From: JADKFD01 sp050250665
GTDB taxonomy: Bacteria; Pseudomonadota; Gammaproteobacteria; Xanthomonadales; SZUA-5
Length of the DNA: 64,000 nt
Reading direction: 5' to 3'
NCBI GenBank assembly: GCA_050250665.1
Contig: JBFWOF010000002.1
Location: 1 to 64,000, forward strand
The notes beneath the pieces were generated by a model. The model did not search any database and was not told the origin of the DNA. It worked only from the letters and a program-made list of their open reading frames with translations. Positions 27,301-34,681 of this stretch are shown here, piece after piece. Numbering within the stretch: the stretch's first letter is position 1; every line of letters starts with the position of its first letter. The translations under genes were made by a program, and so were the position numbers.

Positions 27301-28020
27301 TCGGTGGTCGGCGCGGCGCTGGGCTACGCCAAATTTACCTCGGACGTGAATACCGGCAGCGAACTGGATGCCAAGAGTCTGCTGCTGACCGGTTACGGCT
27401 CCTACTATGTCAACGATCGCTTCTACGTCGATACCCGGCTGACCTATGGCAACGTCAAACTCGACCAGACCCGATCGATCCGCTTCCGCGTGGGCGGATT
27501 GCAGGTCGACGAACTGGCCCGTGGCGATGCCGACTCGACCCAGCTGACCCTGGCGACCTCCATGGGCTACCACCTGAACTACGGCGCCTGGACCGTGACT
27601 CCGAACCTCGGCTTGCGCTACATCCGCAATGACGTGGACGCCTTCACCGAAACCGGTGCCGGCGCCTACAACGTGTCTTATCGCGACCAGAGCTTCAAGA
27701 CCACACAACTCAGTCTGGGCGTGCAGATTGGACGTGCGATCAGTCTGGACACCGGCGTGCTGATGCCGCAGTTCGATTTCAGTCTGAACAACGAGAACAG
27801 CGACGACCCGCAGGCACAGGCCAACCTGGTCAACGGCAGTCCCAGCCAGCTGTTCCGTCTGGATCAACAGGGCACCGATTCCAGCTACGGCAGCGCCGGT
27901 TTGGGCTTTGTCTATCTGATGGCCAACGGCAGGCAGGCCTACGTGTCCTACCGCCACACCTTCGGCAACGACGACTTCGATCGCGGCTCGCTCAATCTGG
28001 GTGGGCGCTTCGAGTTCTGA
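24379..28020 (+). CDS. Autotransporter-like outer-membrane protein with DUF11 stalk
   Basis: 1213 residues. An extended signal peptide (about 1-35, ending TAQAQT) precedes two cysteine-containing beta domains (about 40-285) of the type also found in the 2833-4566 protein. Then come four DUF11-type beta repeats of about 110 residues (starting near 290, 413, 540 and 668). The clearest carry DLAIDKTDSADPVRTG and SIVKTDSVDPVAAG plus conserved Cys pairs. An alpha-helical linker (about 790-900) leads to a C-terminal beta barrel (about 925-1213) with alternating aromatic strands, ending GGRFEF with a terminal Phe as in type V secretion barrels. The barrel and terminal Phe imply outer-membrane insertion, with the stalk exposed. 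A role in adhesion is an inference; no catalytic motif was seen. Confidence 0.85.
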   Translation: MANIREIRPPGARTNALLTLGCALLLAVVSTAQAQTRGNVFPPSLNYAPAAGTSINLNLSGVTGSASILVTPVGGMGTGSFATMGLSCSLTGPDQGSFSVAPSSFNFLPGSPAASIGLSCAAGISPRTATLFCNEAPGGSTGQSRSWPLQCPPLPPTTAPSLSFNPAPGSPVTFSSSSNLVGATANGSIRITPSGGFGTGFGATTQFNNCTVTGESVPGTFAGFQGASFTFVGATTAVQTLNLTATLRATAVTATLNCDQVVPGSPLRGSPFVIPRSWPLQVNAGTQPVANLRLLKTASAQQVQVNEEFSYNVQASNAGSSPEFGLIVIDQVPSALTVLSASGPDWTCRIDGNTVDCRLPELIGGRSADFNIQVRAPATPRSISNSARMTSLSNSTALVSSATVDVVAPPPEPVDLAIDKTDSADPVRTGSNFSYLLTVSNLGAGAATGVRVEDVLPAGLTLVAATGPGWTCNGSSTVSCTLAGSLAAGASASVSIEVTAPAQATNLSNRATVSSNEPDSNSANNADTESTSITAEPPPPPPLRADLGISATAVPGSVLTGQNVSFEVAINNIGPDPATAVIFDGTLSAALEALGASGNGWTCTVTARQIVCTRASIGVNATENLTISARVLPGATGSADMALRAVSSVTDPVPANNQGQVAVSYQAGGADVSIVKTDSVDPVAAGAQYSYTLTVSNAGPEAASGVVVSDTLPAALSFVSASGAGFACTNTAGTVRCTLANPLAAGASAAATIAVRAPTSGSSISNEGVVSASTNDPNQANNRSTQTTQINDRTVEQISDLLDEAAVDPASEAALPVVSAECADPASALAAVCEEIVDAADDGRIGEVTDALRAIAPDEVLAQQLVLREIATTQFFNVDARLNELRRGGGGFSLSGLTVNSGGQAIPLSLAGEALQAALGYGDDEGGLISPWGFFVNGNITDGKQDLRNASGRVGVDYSSRGITAGIDYRLSNRSVVGAALGYAKFTSDVNTGSELDAKSLLLTGYGSYYVNDRFYVDTRLTYGNVKLDQTRSIRFRVGGLQVDELARGDADSTQLTLATSMGYHLNYGAWTVTPNLGLRYIRNDVDAFTETGAGAYNVSYRDQSFKTTQLSLGVQIGRAISLDTGVLMPQFDFSLNNENSDDPQAQANLVNGSPSQLFRLDQQGTDSSYGSAGLGFVYLMANGRQAYVSYRHTFGNDDFDRGSLNLGGRFEF

Positions 28021-28051
28021 GAGCGCGCCGAGCCCGGGTCCCGGGACCACC

Positions 28052-28117
28052 GGGACTCGGGACTCGGGACTCGGGACTCGGGACTCGGGACTCGGGACTC
28101 GGGACTCGGGACTCGGG
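28052..28117. repeat. Heptamer tandem array A (GGGACTC, 9 units)
   Basis: Nine perfect head-to-tail copies of GGGACTC at 28052-28114 plus GGG, directly after a GGTCCCGGGACC palindrome and 32 bp past the autotransporter stop. The rest of the 28021-28574 gap holds R4, R5, R1 and R2 repeats and no gene. Confidence 0.95.
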
Positions 28118-28144
28118 AAAGGCTAATGCTTGCTGGCTCTGGAT

Positions 28145-28218
28145 AGGTCCAGACTTGTCTGGACGCTGTTTGGGCCCGCCACCAGGAGCGTCCAGACAAG
28201 TCTGGACCTACAAGAGCC
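28145..28218. repeat. Repeat family R4, inverted pair
   Basis: GGTCCAGACTTGTCTGGACG (28145-28166) and CGTCCAGACAAGTCTGGACC (from 28189) are reverse complements and each is itself a short hairpin (GTCCAGAC/GTCTGGAC). Further copies: 32284-32318 (direct) and 41187-41220 (diverged, TCCGGACAAGTCCGGA). Confidence 0.8.
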
Positions 28219-28292
28219 GGCGTCATTGCGAGCCGTCTGTTTCGGCCCGACACTGCCGTCGGACCATGAATCATCAAAACGGGCGTAGGCTG

Positions 28293-28320
28293 AGGGTGCC
28301 GCGCAGCGGCTCCCCGGCGC
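28293..28320. repeat. Repeat family R5, copy 1
   Basis: GGTGCCGCGCAGCGGCTCCC followed by CGGCGC; recurs at 32134-32163 and 42824-42852. Confidence 0.65.
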
Positions 28321-28358
28321 TTTTCGCATCACCTGCCCACGGGCGATGAACTCTCCTG

Positions 28359-28435
28359 CTGCGCGCAGCGGCTCACCGGGGCTCTTCCACATCACTGCCC
28401 GCAGAGCGCTGCGCGCACTTCGGGCTACGCCAAGC
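28359..28435. repeat. Repeat family R1, copy 2 (inverted)
   Basis: Reverse complement of the R1 copies at 2435 and 44851, ending GCGCACTTCGGGCTACGCC. Confidence 0.75.
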
Positions 28436-28468
28436 TCGCAATTTCCCAGAAACACATCCGCAAAAGCA

Positions 28469-28504
28469 CTGGATTGCTTCGTCACTGCGTTCCTCGCAAT
28501 GACG
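28469..28504. repeat. Repeat family R2, copy (inverted)
   Basis: CTGGATTGCTTCGTCACTGC then GTTCCTCGCAATGACG, the reverse complement of the R2 copy at 42766-42802. Confidence 0.7.
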
Positions 28505-28574
28505 CCGGAGGATGTGGAAACGGCACGCCAGCCGGGGACCCGGCGCTTCGTGCCCCCGGTCACCCTGACCGCAA

Positions 28575-29873
28575 TCAGAACTCCGCGAAGGGATCCTGCA
28601 GCACGATGTTCTCGGTGCGATCCGGGCCGGTCGAGATCAGCACGATGCGACAACGCACCAGTTCCTGCACGCCCTCCAGATAACGCTGGGCATTGCGCGG
28701 CAGATCCGAGAAACGGGTGGCACCGCGGGTGCTCTCGGTCCAGCCCTCGAAATCCTTGTACACCGGCTGGCATTCATGCCAACCCGCGGCATCCAGCGGC
28801 GCCATATCGGTTTCCTGACCGCGATAGCGATAACCCACGCACACCCGCACCACCGGCTCGCCGTCGAGCACATCGAGTTTGGTGACGCACAGGCCGTCGA
28901 TGCCATTGATCATCACGGTGCGGCGCACGGCCACGGCATCGAGCCAGCCACAGCGGCGCGGACGCCCGGTGGTGGCACCATATTCCTGGCCGCGATCGCG
29001 CAGACCCTGTCCGGCGGCATCGTCCAGCTCGCTCGGGAAGGGGCCGCCGCCGACGCGGGTGGCATAGGCCTTGATGATGCCCAGCACATAGTCCAGATCG
29101 CGGGCACCGACGCCGGTACCCGAACAGGCGCCACCGACCGTGGTGTTGGACGAGGTCACATAGGGATAGGTGCCATGGTCGATGTCGAGCAGACTGCCCT
29201 GGGCGCCTTCAAACAGAATATTGCCGCCCTCGCGCCGGACCTTGTGCAGGATGCCGGCCACGTCGGCCATCATCGGCCGCACGAACTCGGCAAATTCCAG
29301 CGACTGATCCAGCACCTGCTGATAGTCGCAGGCCGGCAGCTTCCAGTATTCGGTCAGCACGAAGTTGTGATAATCCATCACCGCGCGCAGCTTGTCGGCG
29401 AATTCCTGGCCGTAGAACAGGTCCGACAGGCGGATGCCGCGGCGCGCGGCCTTGTCCTCGTAGGCCGGGCCGATGCCACGTCCGGTGGTGCCGATCTTGC
29501 CCTTGCCCGAGGCTTTTTCGCGGGCCTGATCGAGCTGCACGTGATAAGGCATGATCAAGGGCGTCGCCGGACTGATCTTCAATCGGTCGCGCACGGCCAC
29601 GCCGGTGGCTTCAAGTTCGGCGACCTCGGTACGCAGCGCTTCGGGTGACAGCACGACGCCATTGCCGATCAGACACTCGATGCCTTCACGCAGGATGCCC
29701 GAGGGAATCAGATGCAGCACGGTCTTCTTGCCACCCACGATCAGCGTGTGGCCGGCGTTGTGACCACCCTGGAACCGCGCCACCGCGCGCACGCGCTCGG
29801 TCAGCAGGTCTACGATCTTGCCCTTACCCTCGTCGCCCCACTGGGCACCGAGCACGACAACAGACTTGGCCAC
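28575..29873 (-). CDS. purA: Adenylosuccinate synthetase
   Basis: PurA joins IMP and aspartate with GTP to adenylosuccinate, the first step from IMP to AMP. 432 residues. The start codon is GTG (29873), preceded by GAGG. QWGDEGKGKIVD (about 10-21) gives the catalytic Asp, and GGHNAGHT (about 35-42) the catalytic His; the IMP/GTP segments GTTGRGIGPAYEDK and VGGGPFPSEL are intact. In E. coli purA lies directly after yjeT in the hfl block; here a membrane protein gene and a sugar dehydrogenase gene intervene. Confidence 0.97.
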   Translation of the reverse strand: MAKSVVVLGAQWGDEGKGKIVDLLTERVRAVARFQGGHNAGHTLIVGGKKTVLHLIPSGILREGIECLIGNGVVLSPEALRTEVAELEATGVAVRDRLKISPATPLIMPYHVQLDQAREKASGKGKIGTTGRGIGPAYEDKAARRGIRLSDLFYGQEFADKLRAVMDYHNFVLTEYWKLPACDYQQVLDQSLEFAEFVRPMMADVAGILHKVRREGGNILFEGAQGSLLDIDHGTYPYVTSSNTTVGGACSGTGVGARDLDYVLGIIKAYATRVGGGPFPSELDDAAGQGLRDRGQEYGATTGRPRRCGWLDAVAVRRTVMINGIDGLCVTKLDVLDGEPVVRVCVGYRYRGQETDMAPLDAAGWHECQPVYKDFEGWTESTRGATRFSDLPRNAQRYLEGVQELVRCRIVLISTGPDRTENIVLQDPFAEF

Positions 29874-29957
29874 GACTGGACCTCGGAGCTGGAAAAGGAA
29901 TAACGCGCAAGCTAACGCAAAGCGGGCGCAGGGGCCAGCTTGACTGTAGACCTTTGT

Positions 29958-30425
29958 TCAGCTCCTTGTCGATGGCGGCACGCGCAGTCGCAGGTACAGC
30001 CAACCGCCCGCAGCGCCAGCCAGGGCCAGAGCCAGCACCGCCCAGGAATCCCGAGCCGCGGCGATCGCGGTCAGCTGCAACAAGCGCTGCATCAACCATA
30101 GTGCGGTCAGAATGGCCGCCGCGCCGGCAGCCGGCAGCAGCCAGCGCTGCTTCGGCCAGCGCCGCAGCAGCCAGGTGGCGATGGGAATGGCCACGACAAA
30201 ACCACCGGCCACGATCGCCGCATAGGCCGGCGTGAAGCCGATCAGATCCCGCCAGGTGGTGGTCACCCGCACCGGCAGGGGGATGGCCAGGCCGAGCTCG
30301 ATCAAGGCCTGCAGATTGAACTGGGTCTGCACCAGCGTACCGAGCACCGCTGCGCACCCGACCGCCAGCAGCCAGGAAGCGACGGCGCGGGCCCATCTTT
30401 TCCAGCGCATGGCAGGGCTCGGCAT
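29958..30425 (-). CDS. Four-helix membrane protein, unknown function
   Basis: 155 residues with hydrophobic segments at about 13-30, 64-86, 96-112 and 126-145, basic residues between helices, and a short hydrophilic C-terminus. I do not recognise the family. The start at 30425 (or Met at residue 6) fits a basic N-terminus MRWKRWAR before the first helix. It is cotranscribed or nearly so with purA (85 bp apart, same strand), so an inner-membrane protein expressed with purA is the safest description. Its upstream side is a repeat-rich gap shared with the divergent sugar dehydrogenase gene. Confidence 0.75.
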   Translation of the reverse strand: MPSPAMRWKRWARAVASWLLAVGCAAVLGTLVQTQFNLQALIELGLAIPLPVRVTTTWRDLIGFTPAYAAIVAGGFVVAIPIATWLLRRWPKQRWLLPAAGAAAILTALWLMQRLLQLTAIAAARDSWAVLALALAGAAGGWLYLRLRVPPSTRS

Positions 30426-30468
30426 GGGAGGGAACCGGAGTATGGCTCAGCAGCGGGGCACGGGGCAC

Positions 30469-30499
30469 GGGACTCGGGACTCGGGACTCGGGACTCGGG
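30469..30499. repeat. Heptamer tandem array B (GGGACTC, 4 units)
   Basis: Four copies of GGGACTC (30469-30496) plus GGG, preceded by two GGGGCAC units. The array is in the 496-bp divergent gap 30426-30921. The rest of the gap shows no gene; CTGTCCAGAGTTTCTGGACC at about 30541 resembles a degenerate R4. Confidence 0.9.
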
Positions 30500-30921
30500 A
30501 AAAGGCTGGACCGTTCCTATCGCGGACCCAAGGGATATGCCTGTCCAGAGTTTCTGGACCAAAATGACCCGGCTTCCTGGCGAGGAGCGTGGCTTTGGTA
30601 GGCCGGGTCCGCGCGCCCGGCAGCTTGGGCTGCACGCGACGATGACAAGCGCGCGGCGCCCGGCAGACGAGGTCGCGGCCGCCGGCGCGAATACCCACCG
30701 GCGCTCACCCAAGCCCGACGCGCGCCGGAGCCGCGCTACCCCAGGATCTTCCACATGTCCCCTGGGCATGATCGGGCCAAAGCAGCCGGCTCGCATTGAC
30801 GCTGGATTCCGAGGCCACGCACCTGCCCGGGCGACCACCGAACAGCCCCATGCCCGCTGCTCCACACTCGCACCAGCCACCCCTGCTATCGTTTGTCGGA
30901 TCCCCTGATCCGGAGTTCGTG

Positions 30922-32028
30922 ATGCGCACCTTCTGGCCCTGGGCCCTGCTGATGGTCTGCTTCGGAATCGGCCAGGCGCGTGCTGCCGAGGTCGAGTTCC
31001 AGATCGACACCGTGGCCGAGGGGCTGGCCTTTCCCTGGTCGCTGGCCTTTCTGCCCGATGGCCGGGCGCTGCTCACCGAACGCGCCGGCCGCCTGCGCCT
31101 GATCGTCGATGGTCAGCTCGAAGACCGCGCCATCGGCGGCGTGCCCAAGGCCTTTGTCGAGGGCCAGGGCGGTTTGTTCGAGGTGTTGCCGGACCCGGAT
31201 TTCGCCAGCAATCAATGGATCTATCTTTCGCTGGCGCAAGGTCGGTCGCGGGCCAACCGCACCCAGGTGGTACGCGCCCGGCTGGACGGCCTGGAGCTGC
31301 GTGATCGAGAAGTGCTGTTCAGTGCCAGGCCGAGCAAGGACACGCCGGTGCATTTCGGCGGGCGCATGGCTTTTCTGGGCGACGGGACGCTGGTGATCGG
31401 CCTTGGTGACGGCTTCGACTATCGCGAGAAGGCGCAGCGGCTGGACAGTCATCTGGGCAAGATCGTGCGCATCAACCGCGACGGTTCGATCCCGGCCGAC
31501 AATCCCTTTGTCGATCAGAAAGACGCACTGCCGGAGATCTACAGCTATGGCCATCGCAATGTGCAGGGTCTGCAATACGATGCCCTCAGCGGCACGCTCT
31601 ACGCCCATGAGCATGGCCCACGCGGTGGCGATGAGCTCAATGCGATCACGGCCGGCGCCAACTATGGCTGGCCGCTGGCCACCTTTGGCCTGGACTATTC
31701 GGGTGCGGTGATCTCGCCCTATACGGAACTGGAGGGCATGGTCTCGCCGCTGCACCAGTGGACGCCCTCGATCGCGCCCTCAGGCATGGTCATCTACCGC
31801 GGCGAGATGTTCCCGGAGTGGCAGGGCGATTTCATGGTGACTGCCCTGGCTGCGCGGTGCGCCCAGCGACTGCGCCTGAAGGACGGCAAGCTGGTGGACG
31901 GGGAAGTGCTGTTTGCCGATCTGGGCGAACGCCTGCGCAGCGTCACCGTGGCGCCCGACGGCGCGCTGTGGCTGCTGACCGATGCCCCCAAGGGCAAGGT
32001 ACTGCGGGTCAGTCGCAAGACGCCGTGA
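30922..32028 (+). CDS. PQQ-dependent sugar (aldose) dehydrogenase family protein
   Basis: 368 residues from an ATG at 30922 preceded by CGGAG; the open frame begins earlier but has no signal peptide there. The signal peptide (about 1-22, ending QARAAE) sends the protein to the periplasm. The soluble glucose dehydrogenase/YliI-type beta propeller is recognised from FPWSLAFLPDGRALLTER, GGLFEVLPDPDF, GHRNVQGL (catalytic His region), and EHGPRGGDELN (calcium/PQQ region). The family oxidises aldoses with PQQ in the periplasm. No pqq genes are in the window, so cofactor supply is unknown. It lies on the opposite strand inside an otherwise conserved block. Confidence 0.9.
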   Translation: MRTFWPWALLMVCFGIGQARAAEVEFQIDTVAEGLAFPWSLAFLPDGRALLTERAGRLRLIVDGQLEDRAIGGVPKAFVEGQGGLFEVLPDPDFASNQWIYLSLAQGRSRANRTQVVRARLDGLELRDREVLFSARPSKDTPVHFGGRMAFLGDGTLVIGLGDGFDYREKAQRLDSHLGKIVRINRDGSIPADNPFVDQKDALPEIYSYGHRNVQGLQYDALSGTLYAHEHGPRGGDELNAITAGANYGWPLATFGLDYSGAVISPYTELEGMVSPLHQWTPSIAPSGMVIYRGEMFPEWQGDFMVTALAARCAQRLRLKDGKLVDGEVLFADLGERLRSVTVAPDGALWLLTDAPKGKVLRVSRKTP

Positions 32029-32056
32029 TTTCAGGTCTACGCGGGCAAGGCCGAAG

Positions 32057-32318
32057 CGAAAGCGGGACGCGAAGGTCGCGAAGGAAAAGCAGAAAGGACG
32101 CGAAGAACGGTCCGGTCATTGCAGTCCAGGTAGGCCGACGGTGCCGCGCAGCGGCTCCCCGGCCAGCACGCCATGTCTTGCTCGAAGCGGCCTTGAGGAG
32201 GGCCGCGCGCCTGCGCGGCCGCTCTGGATCTGCAACCGCGGCGGGGCAACGCCGCCCAGCGAAAACCTACCAGAGCGGGAGAAGCGTCCAGACAAGTCTG
32301 GACCTACAAGAGCCGGCA
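32057..32318. repeat. Composite of repeats R6-R5-R7-R4 downstream of the sugar dehydrogenase
   Basis: In order: R6 (about 32065-32108, GCGAAGGAAAAGCAGAAAGG), R5 (32134-32163), R7 (about 32203-32225, CGCGCGCCTGCGCGGCCGCT; inverted copy at 44772-44795) and R4 (32284-32318). This fills the 329-bp convergent gap 32029-32357; no gene was seen there. Confidence 0.65.
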
Positions 32319-32357
32319 GGGCGGAGCGTACAAACAAGTATGGGCCTGCAAAACAAG

Positions 32358-32543
32358 CTATCCCCGCACCCAGGCCAGCAGCAGCAGGCCGATCAGCATG
32401 CTGCCCAGGCCGACGGTGCGCAACTGGCCGTCCCTGAGGCCGGCCAGCGACTGCACCGCTTCGCGCCACTGCGCCGGGGCGAGGAAGGGCAGGATGCCCT
32501 CCAGCACCAGCACCAGCGCCGCTGCGGCCCAGAAATCGTTCAT
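32358..32543 (-). CDS. DUF2065 (YjeT-like) small membrane protein
   Basis: 61 residues: an N-terminal helix (about 4-20, FWAAAALVLVLEGILPFLAP), a middle loop with QWREAVQSLAGL, and a second helix (about 42-60). This matches the DUF2065/YjeT family of tiny inner-membrane proteins, of unknown function. The ATG at 32543 lies 16 bp after the hflC stop; the open frame extends further upstream only as the shadow of hflC. In E. coli yjeT also follows hflC and precedes purA, so both sequence and position agree. Confidence 0.88.
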   Translation of the reverse strand: MNDFWAAAALVLVLEGILPFLAPAQWREAVQSLAGLRDGQLRTVGLGSMLIGLLLLAWVRG

Positions 32544-32559
32544 GGGCGCAGCGCAAGGA

Positions 32560-33420
32560 TCAAGGCTGCTTGTCCTTGTTGAAATACTCGAAGAACTCGC
32601 TCTTGGGATCGAGCACCAGCATGTTGCCCTGGGCCTTGAAGCTCTGGCGATAGGCTTCCAGACTGCGATGGAAGGCGTAGAACTCCGGATCCTTGTTGTA
32701 AGCCGTGGCGTAGATTTCTGCCGCCAGAGCATCGCCCTCACCGCGGATGCGCTGGGCATCACGTTCGGCTTCAGCCAGGGTCACGGCGATCTTGCGATCG
32801 GCTTCGGCACGCAACTGCTCGCCTTCCTGCGAACCGTTGGAGCGCAGCGCATTGGCCACCTGGGCGCGCTCCGAGCGCATGCGATCGAACACGGCGCCGG
32901 TCACCTGCTCCGGTAGATCGATGCGCTTGATGCGCACATCGACAATGGCAATACCCAGCGCCGCCGCCGAGACATTGGACACCTTCTTCAGGTTGGCCAT
33001 CATCTCGTCGCGCTGGTCAGCCACCACCTGCTGCAAGGTGCGCTTGTTGAACTCGTCGCGCATGCGGTCCTTGACGATCTGACCCAGCGACTGCTGCGCG
33101 CGCAACTCGTCACCGCGGGTGGCCGTGTAGTAGTCCTTGACGTTGGCGATGCGCCATTTCACCGCTGAATCGACCAGCACGTCCTTCTTCTCCGAGGTCA
33201 GGAAGCGCTCGGGCTTGCCTTCCAGCGAGAGGATGCGGCGATCAAACTTGATGACGTTGTTCACAAAGGGCATCTTGAAATGCAGGCCCGGTTCGAAATC
33301 GGTGCGCTGGATTTCACCCAGTCGGAACAGCACTGCGTACTGGTCTTCACGCACGGTGAAGATGCTGGAACCGATCAGTACGACGATGGCAACCGAAATG
33401 GCAAGTATGAGATGTTTCAT
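32560..33420 (-). CDS. hflC: HflC, prohibitin-family FtsH modulator subunit
   Basis: HflC with HflK forms a large cage on the periplasmic side of the inner membrane around FtsH and modulates its proteolysis. 286 residues from the ATG at 33420, which lies 1 nt after the hflK stop. One N-terminal membrane helix (about 4-20) is followed by an SPFH/band-7 domain (TVREDQYAVLFRLGEI, GLHFKMPFV) and a helical stalk (about 190-245, AEADRKIAVTLAEAERDAQ). Residues near the C-terminus (FYAFHRSLEAYRQSF) match HflC. Confidence 0.95.
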   Translation of the reverse strand: MKHLILAISVAIVVLIGSSIFTVREDQYAVLFRLGEIQRTDFEPGLHFKMPFVNNVIKFDRRILSLEGKPERFLTSEKKDVLVDSAVKWRIANVKDYYTATRGDELRAQQSLGQIVKDRMRDEFNKRTLQQVVADQRDEMMANLKKVSNVSAAALGIAIVDVRIKRIDLPEQVTGAVFDRMRSERAQVANALRSNGSQEGEQLRAEADRKIAVTLAEAERDAQRIRGEGDALAAEIYATAYNKDPEFYAFHRSLEAYRQSFKAQGNMLVLDPKSEFFEYFNKDKQP

Positions 33421-33421
33421 A

Positions 33422-34513
33422 TCAGCGTCCCTCCCCGCCACTGACGGATGCACCGGCGCGCTCGGGCGGCGGCACGAATAGCTTGTCCAGCGGCAGATAA
33501 AGCATGTTGTTGCCCTTCTCGCCGTCGATCAGGATCTTGGGTGTGCGTGACAGCACGTCCTGCATGGTCTCCAGATACAAACGCTTGCGCGTCACGTCCG
33601 GGGCCGCCCGATACTGCTCGGCCAGCAGCGAGAAGCGTTGGGCATCACCCTCGGCCCGGGCGATGGCCGATTCCTTGAAGGCATTGGCTTCAGCGAGGAT
33701 GCGGGCCTTGCGGCCGATGGCCTTGGGCACCACGTCCGCGGCATAGGCCAGGGCGTCGTTGATCGCGCGCTGCTTGTCCTCGCGCGCCTTGATGGCGTCA
33801 TCGAAGGCATCCTTGACCTGATCGGGCACGGTCACATCCTGGAAGTTGATGATGCTGATGTTGATGCCGGCCTCGTAGTTGTTCAGCAGGCGCTGCATGA
33901 TTTCACGCGCTTCATTGGTGAATTCGAGGCGGTTGCCGATTTGCACATCATCCAGTGTGCGGCTGCCGACCACCTGACGCACGGCGGCCTCCGCAGTCTG
34001 TGCCAGGGTCTCTTCGACATCGCGCACCTTGAACAGGAAATCGGTGGCGTCGCTGACCGTGTACTGCACGGCAAAATCGATGTTCACCAGATTCTCGTCG
34101 CGGGTCAGCATCGGCACCCGCGAACTCATCGAGCGAACCTGGGTCACGTCCACGCGCGCGACCTGCTCGATCGGTCGCGGCAGGGTGAAGCGCGGGCCCG
34201 GTTCGAGAATGCGGTCGGCCTTGCCGAAGCGCAGCACCACGCCGCGCTCGCGCTGGTCGATGATGTGGAAGGAGTCGACCAGCACCCAGACCACCAGTAC
34301 GACCAGAATCAGCCAACCCAGACCGCCCGCGCCAGCGTTGCCGTTGCCGCTGGACGCCGTGCCCGATCCCTTGCCGCCAAACAGCGCGGCCACGCGCTGC
34401 TTCATCTGCCGCAGCATTTCCTCGAGATCCGGCGGCTGCCCGCCGCCACCACCGCCACCGCCCCCATCGCCCCAGGGATTGCGACGTCCGCCGCCTGGTT
34501 CATTCCATGCCAT
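33422..34513 (-). CDS. hflK: HflK, prohibitin-family FtsH modulator subunit
   Basis: 363 residues. A Gly-rich cytoplasmic N-terminus (NEPGGGRRNPWGDGG) typical of HflK precedes one membrane helix (about 70-88), an SPFH domain (about 90-260, QRERGVVLRFGKA, PGPRFTLPRPIEQV) and a helical stalk. Partner of HflC; the stop-start distance to hflC is one base, so translation is probably coupled. The 168-bp gap between hflX and this gene holds a TACAAT element, so an internal promoter is possible. Confidence 0.95.
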   Translation of the reverse strand: MAWNEPGGGRRNPWGDGGGGGGGGGQPPDLEEMLRQMKQRVAALFGGKGSGTASSGNGNAGAGGLGWLILVVLVVWVLVDSFHIIDQRERGVVLRFGKADRILEPGPRFTLPRPIEQVARVDVTQVRSMSSRVPMLTRDENLVNIDFAVQYTVSDATDFLFKVRDVEETLAQTAEAAVRQVVGSRTLDDVQIGNRLEFTNEAREIMQRLLNNYEAGINISIINFQDVTVPDQVKDAFDDAIKAREDKQRAINDALAYAADVVPKAIGRKARILAEANAFKESAIARAEGDAQRFSLLAEQYRAAPDVTRKRLYLETMQDVLSRTPKILIDGEKGNNMLYLPLDKLFVPPPERAGASVSGGEGR

Positions 34514-34681
34514 CCGCGCTTACTCCGAGGAAGCTCTGTGCGGCTTCCAACTGATTAAAATTCTGAAGATTCGTGTTGATATGGGTGCCGCAGGCCAAAG
34601 CTCAAGCTACGACAAGGATGCAACGATAGACCAACGATTGTAGCAAGGCCGTCAGCAGCGCTCAGCCCGCCAGCGCTTCTT

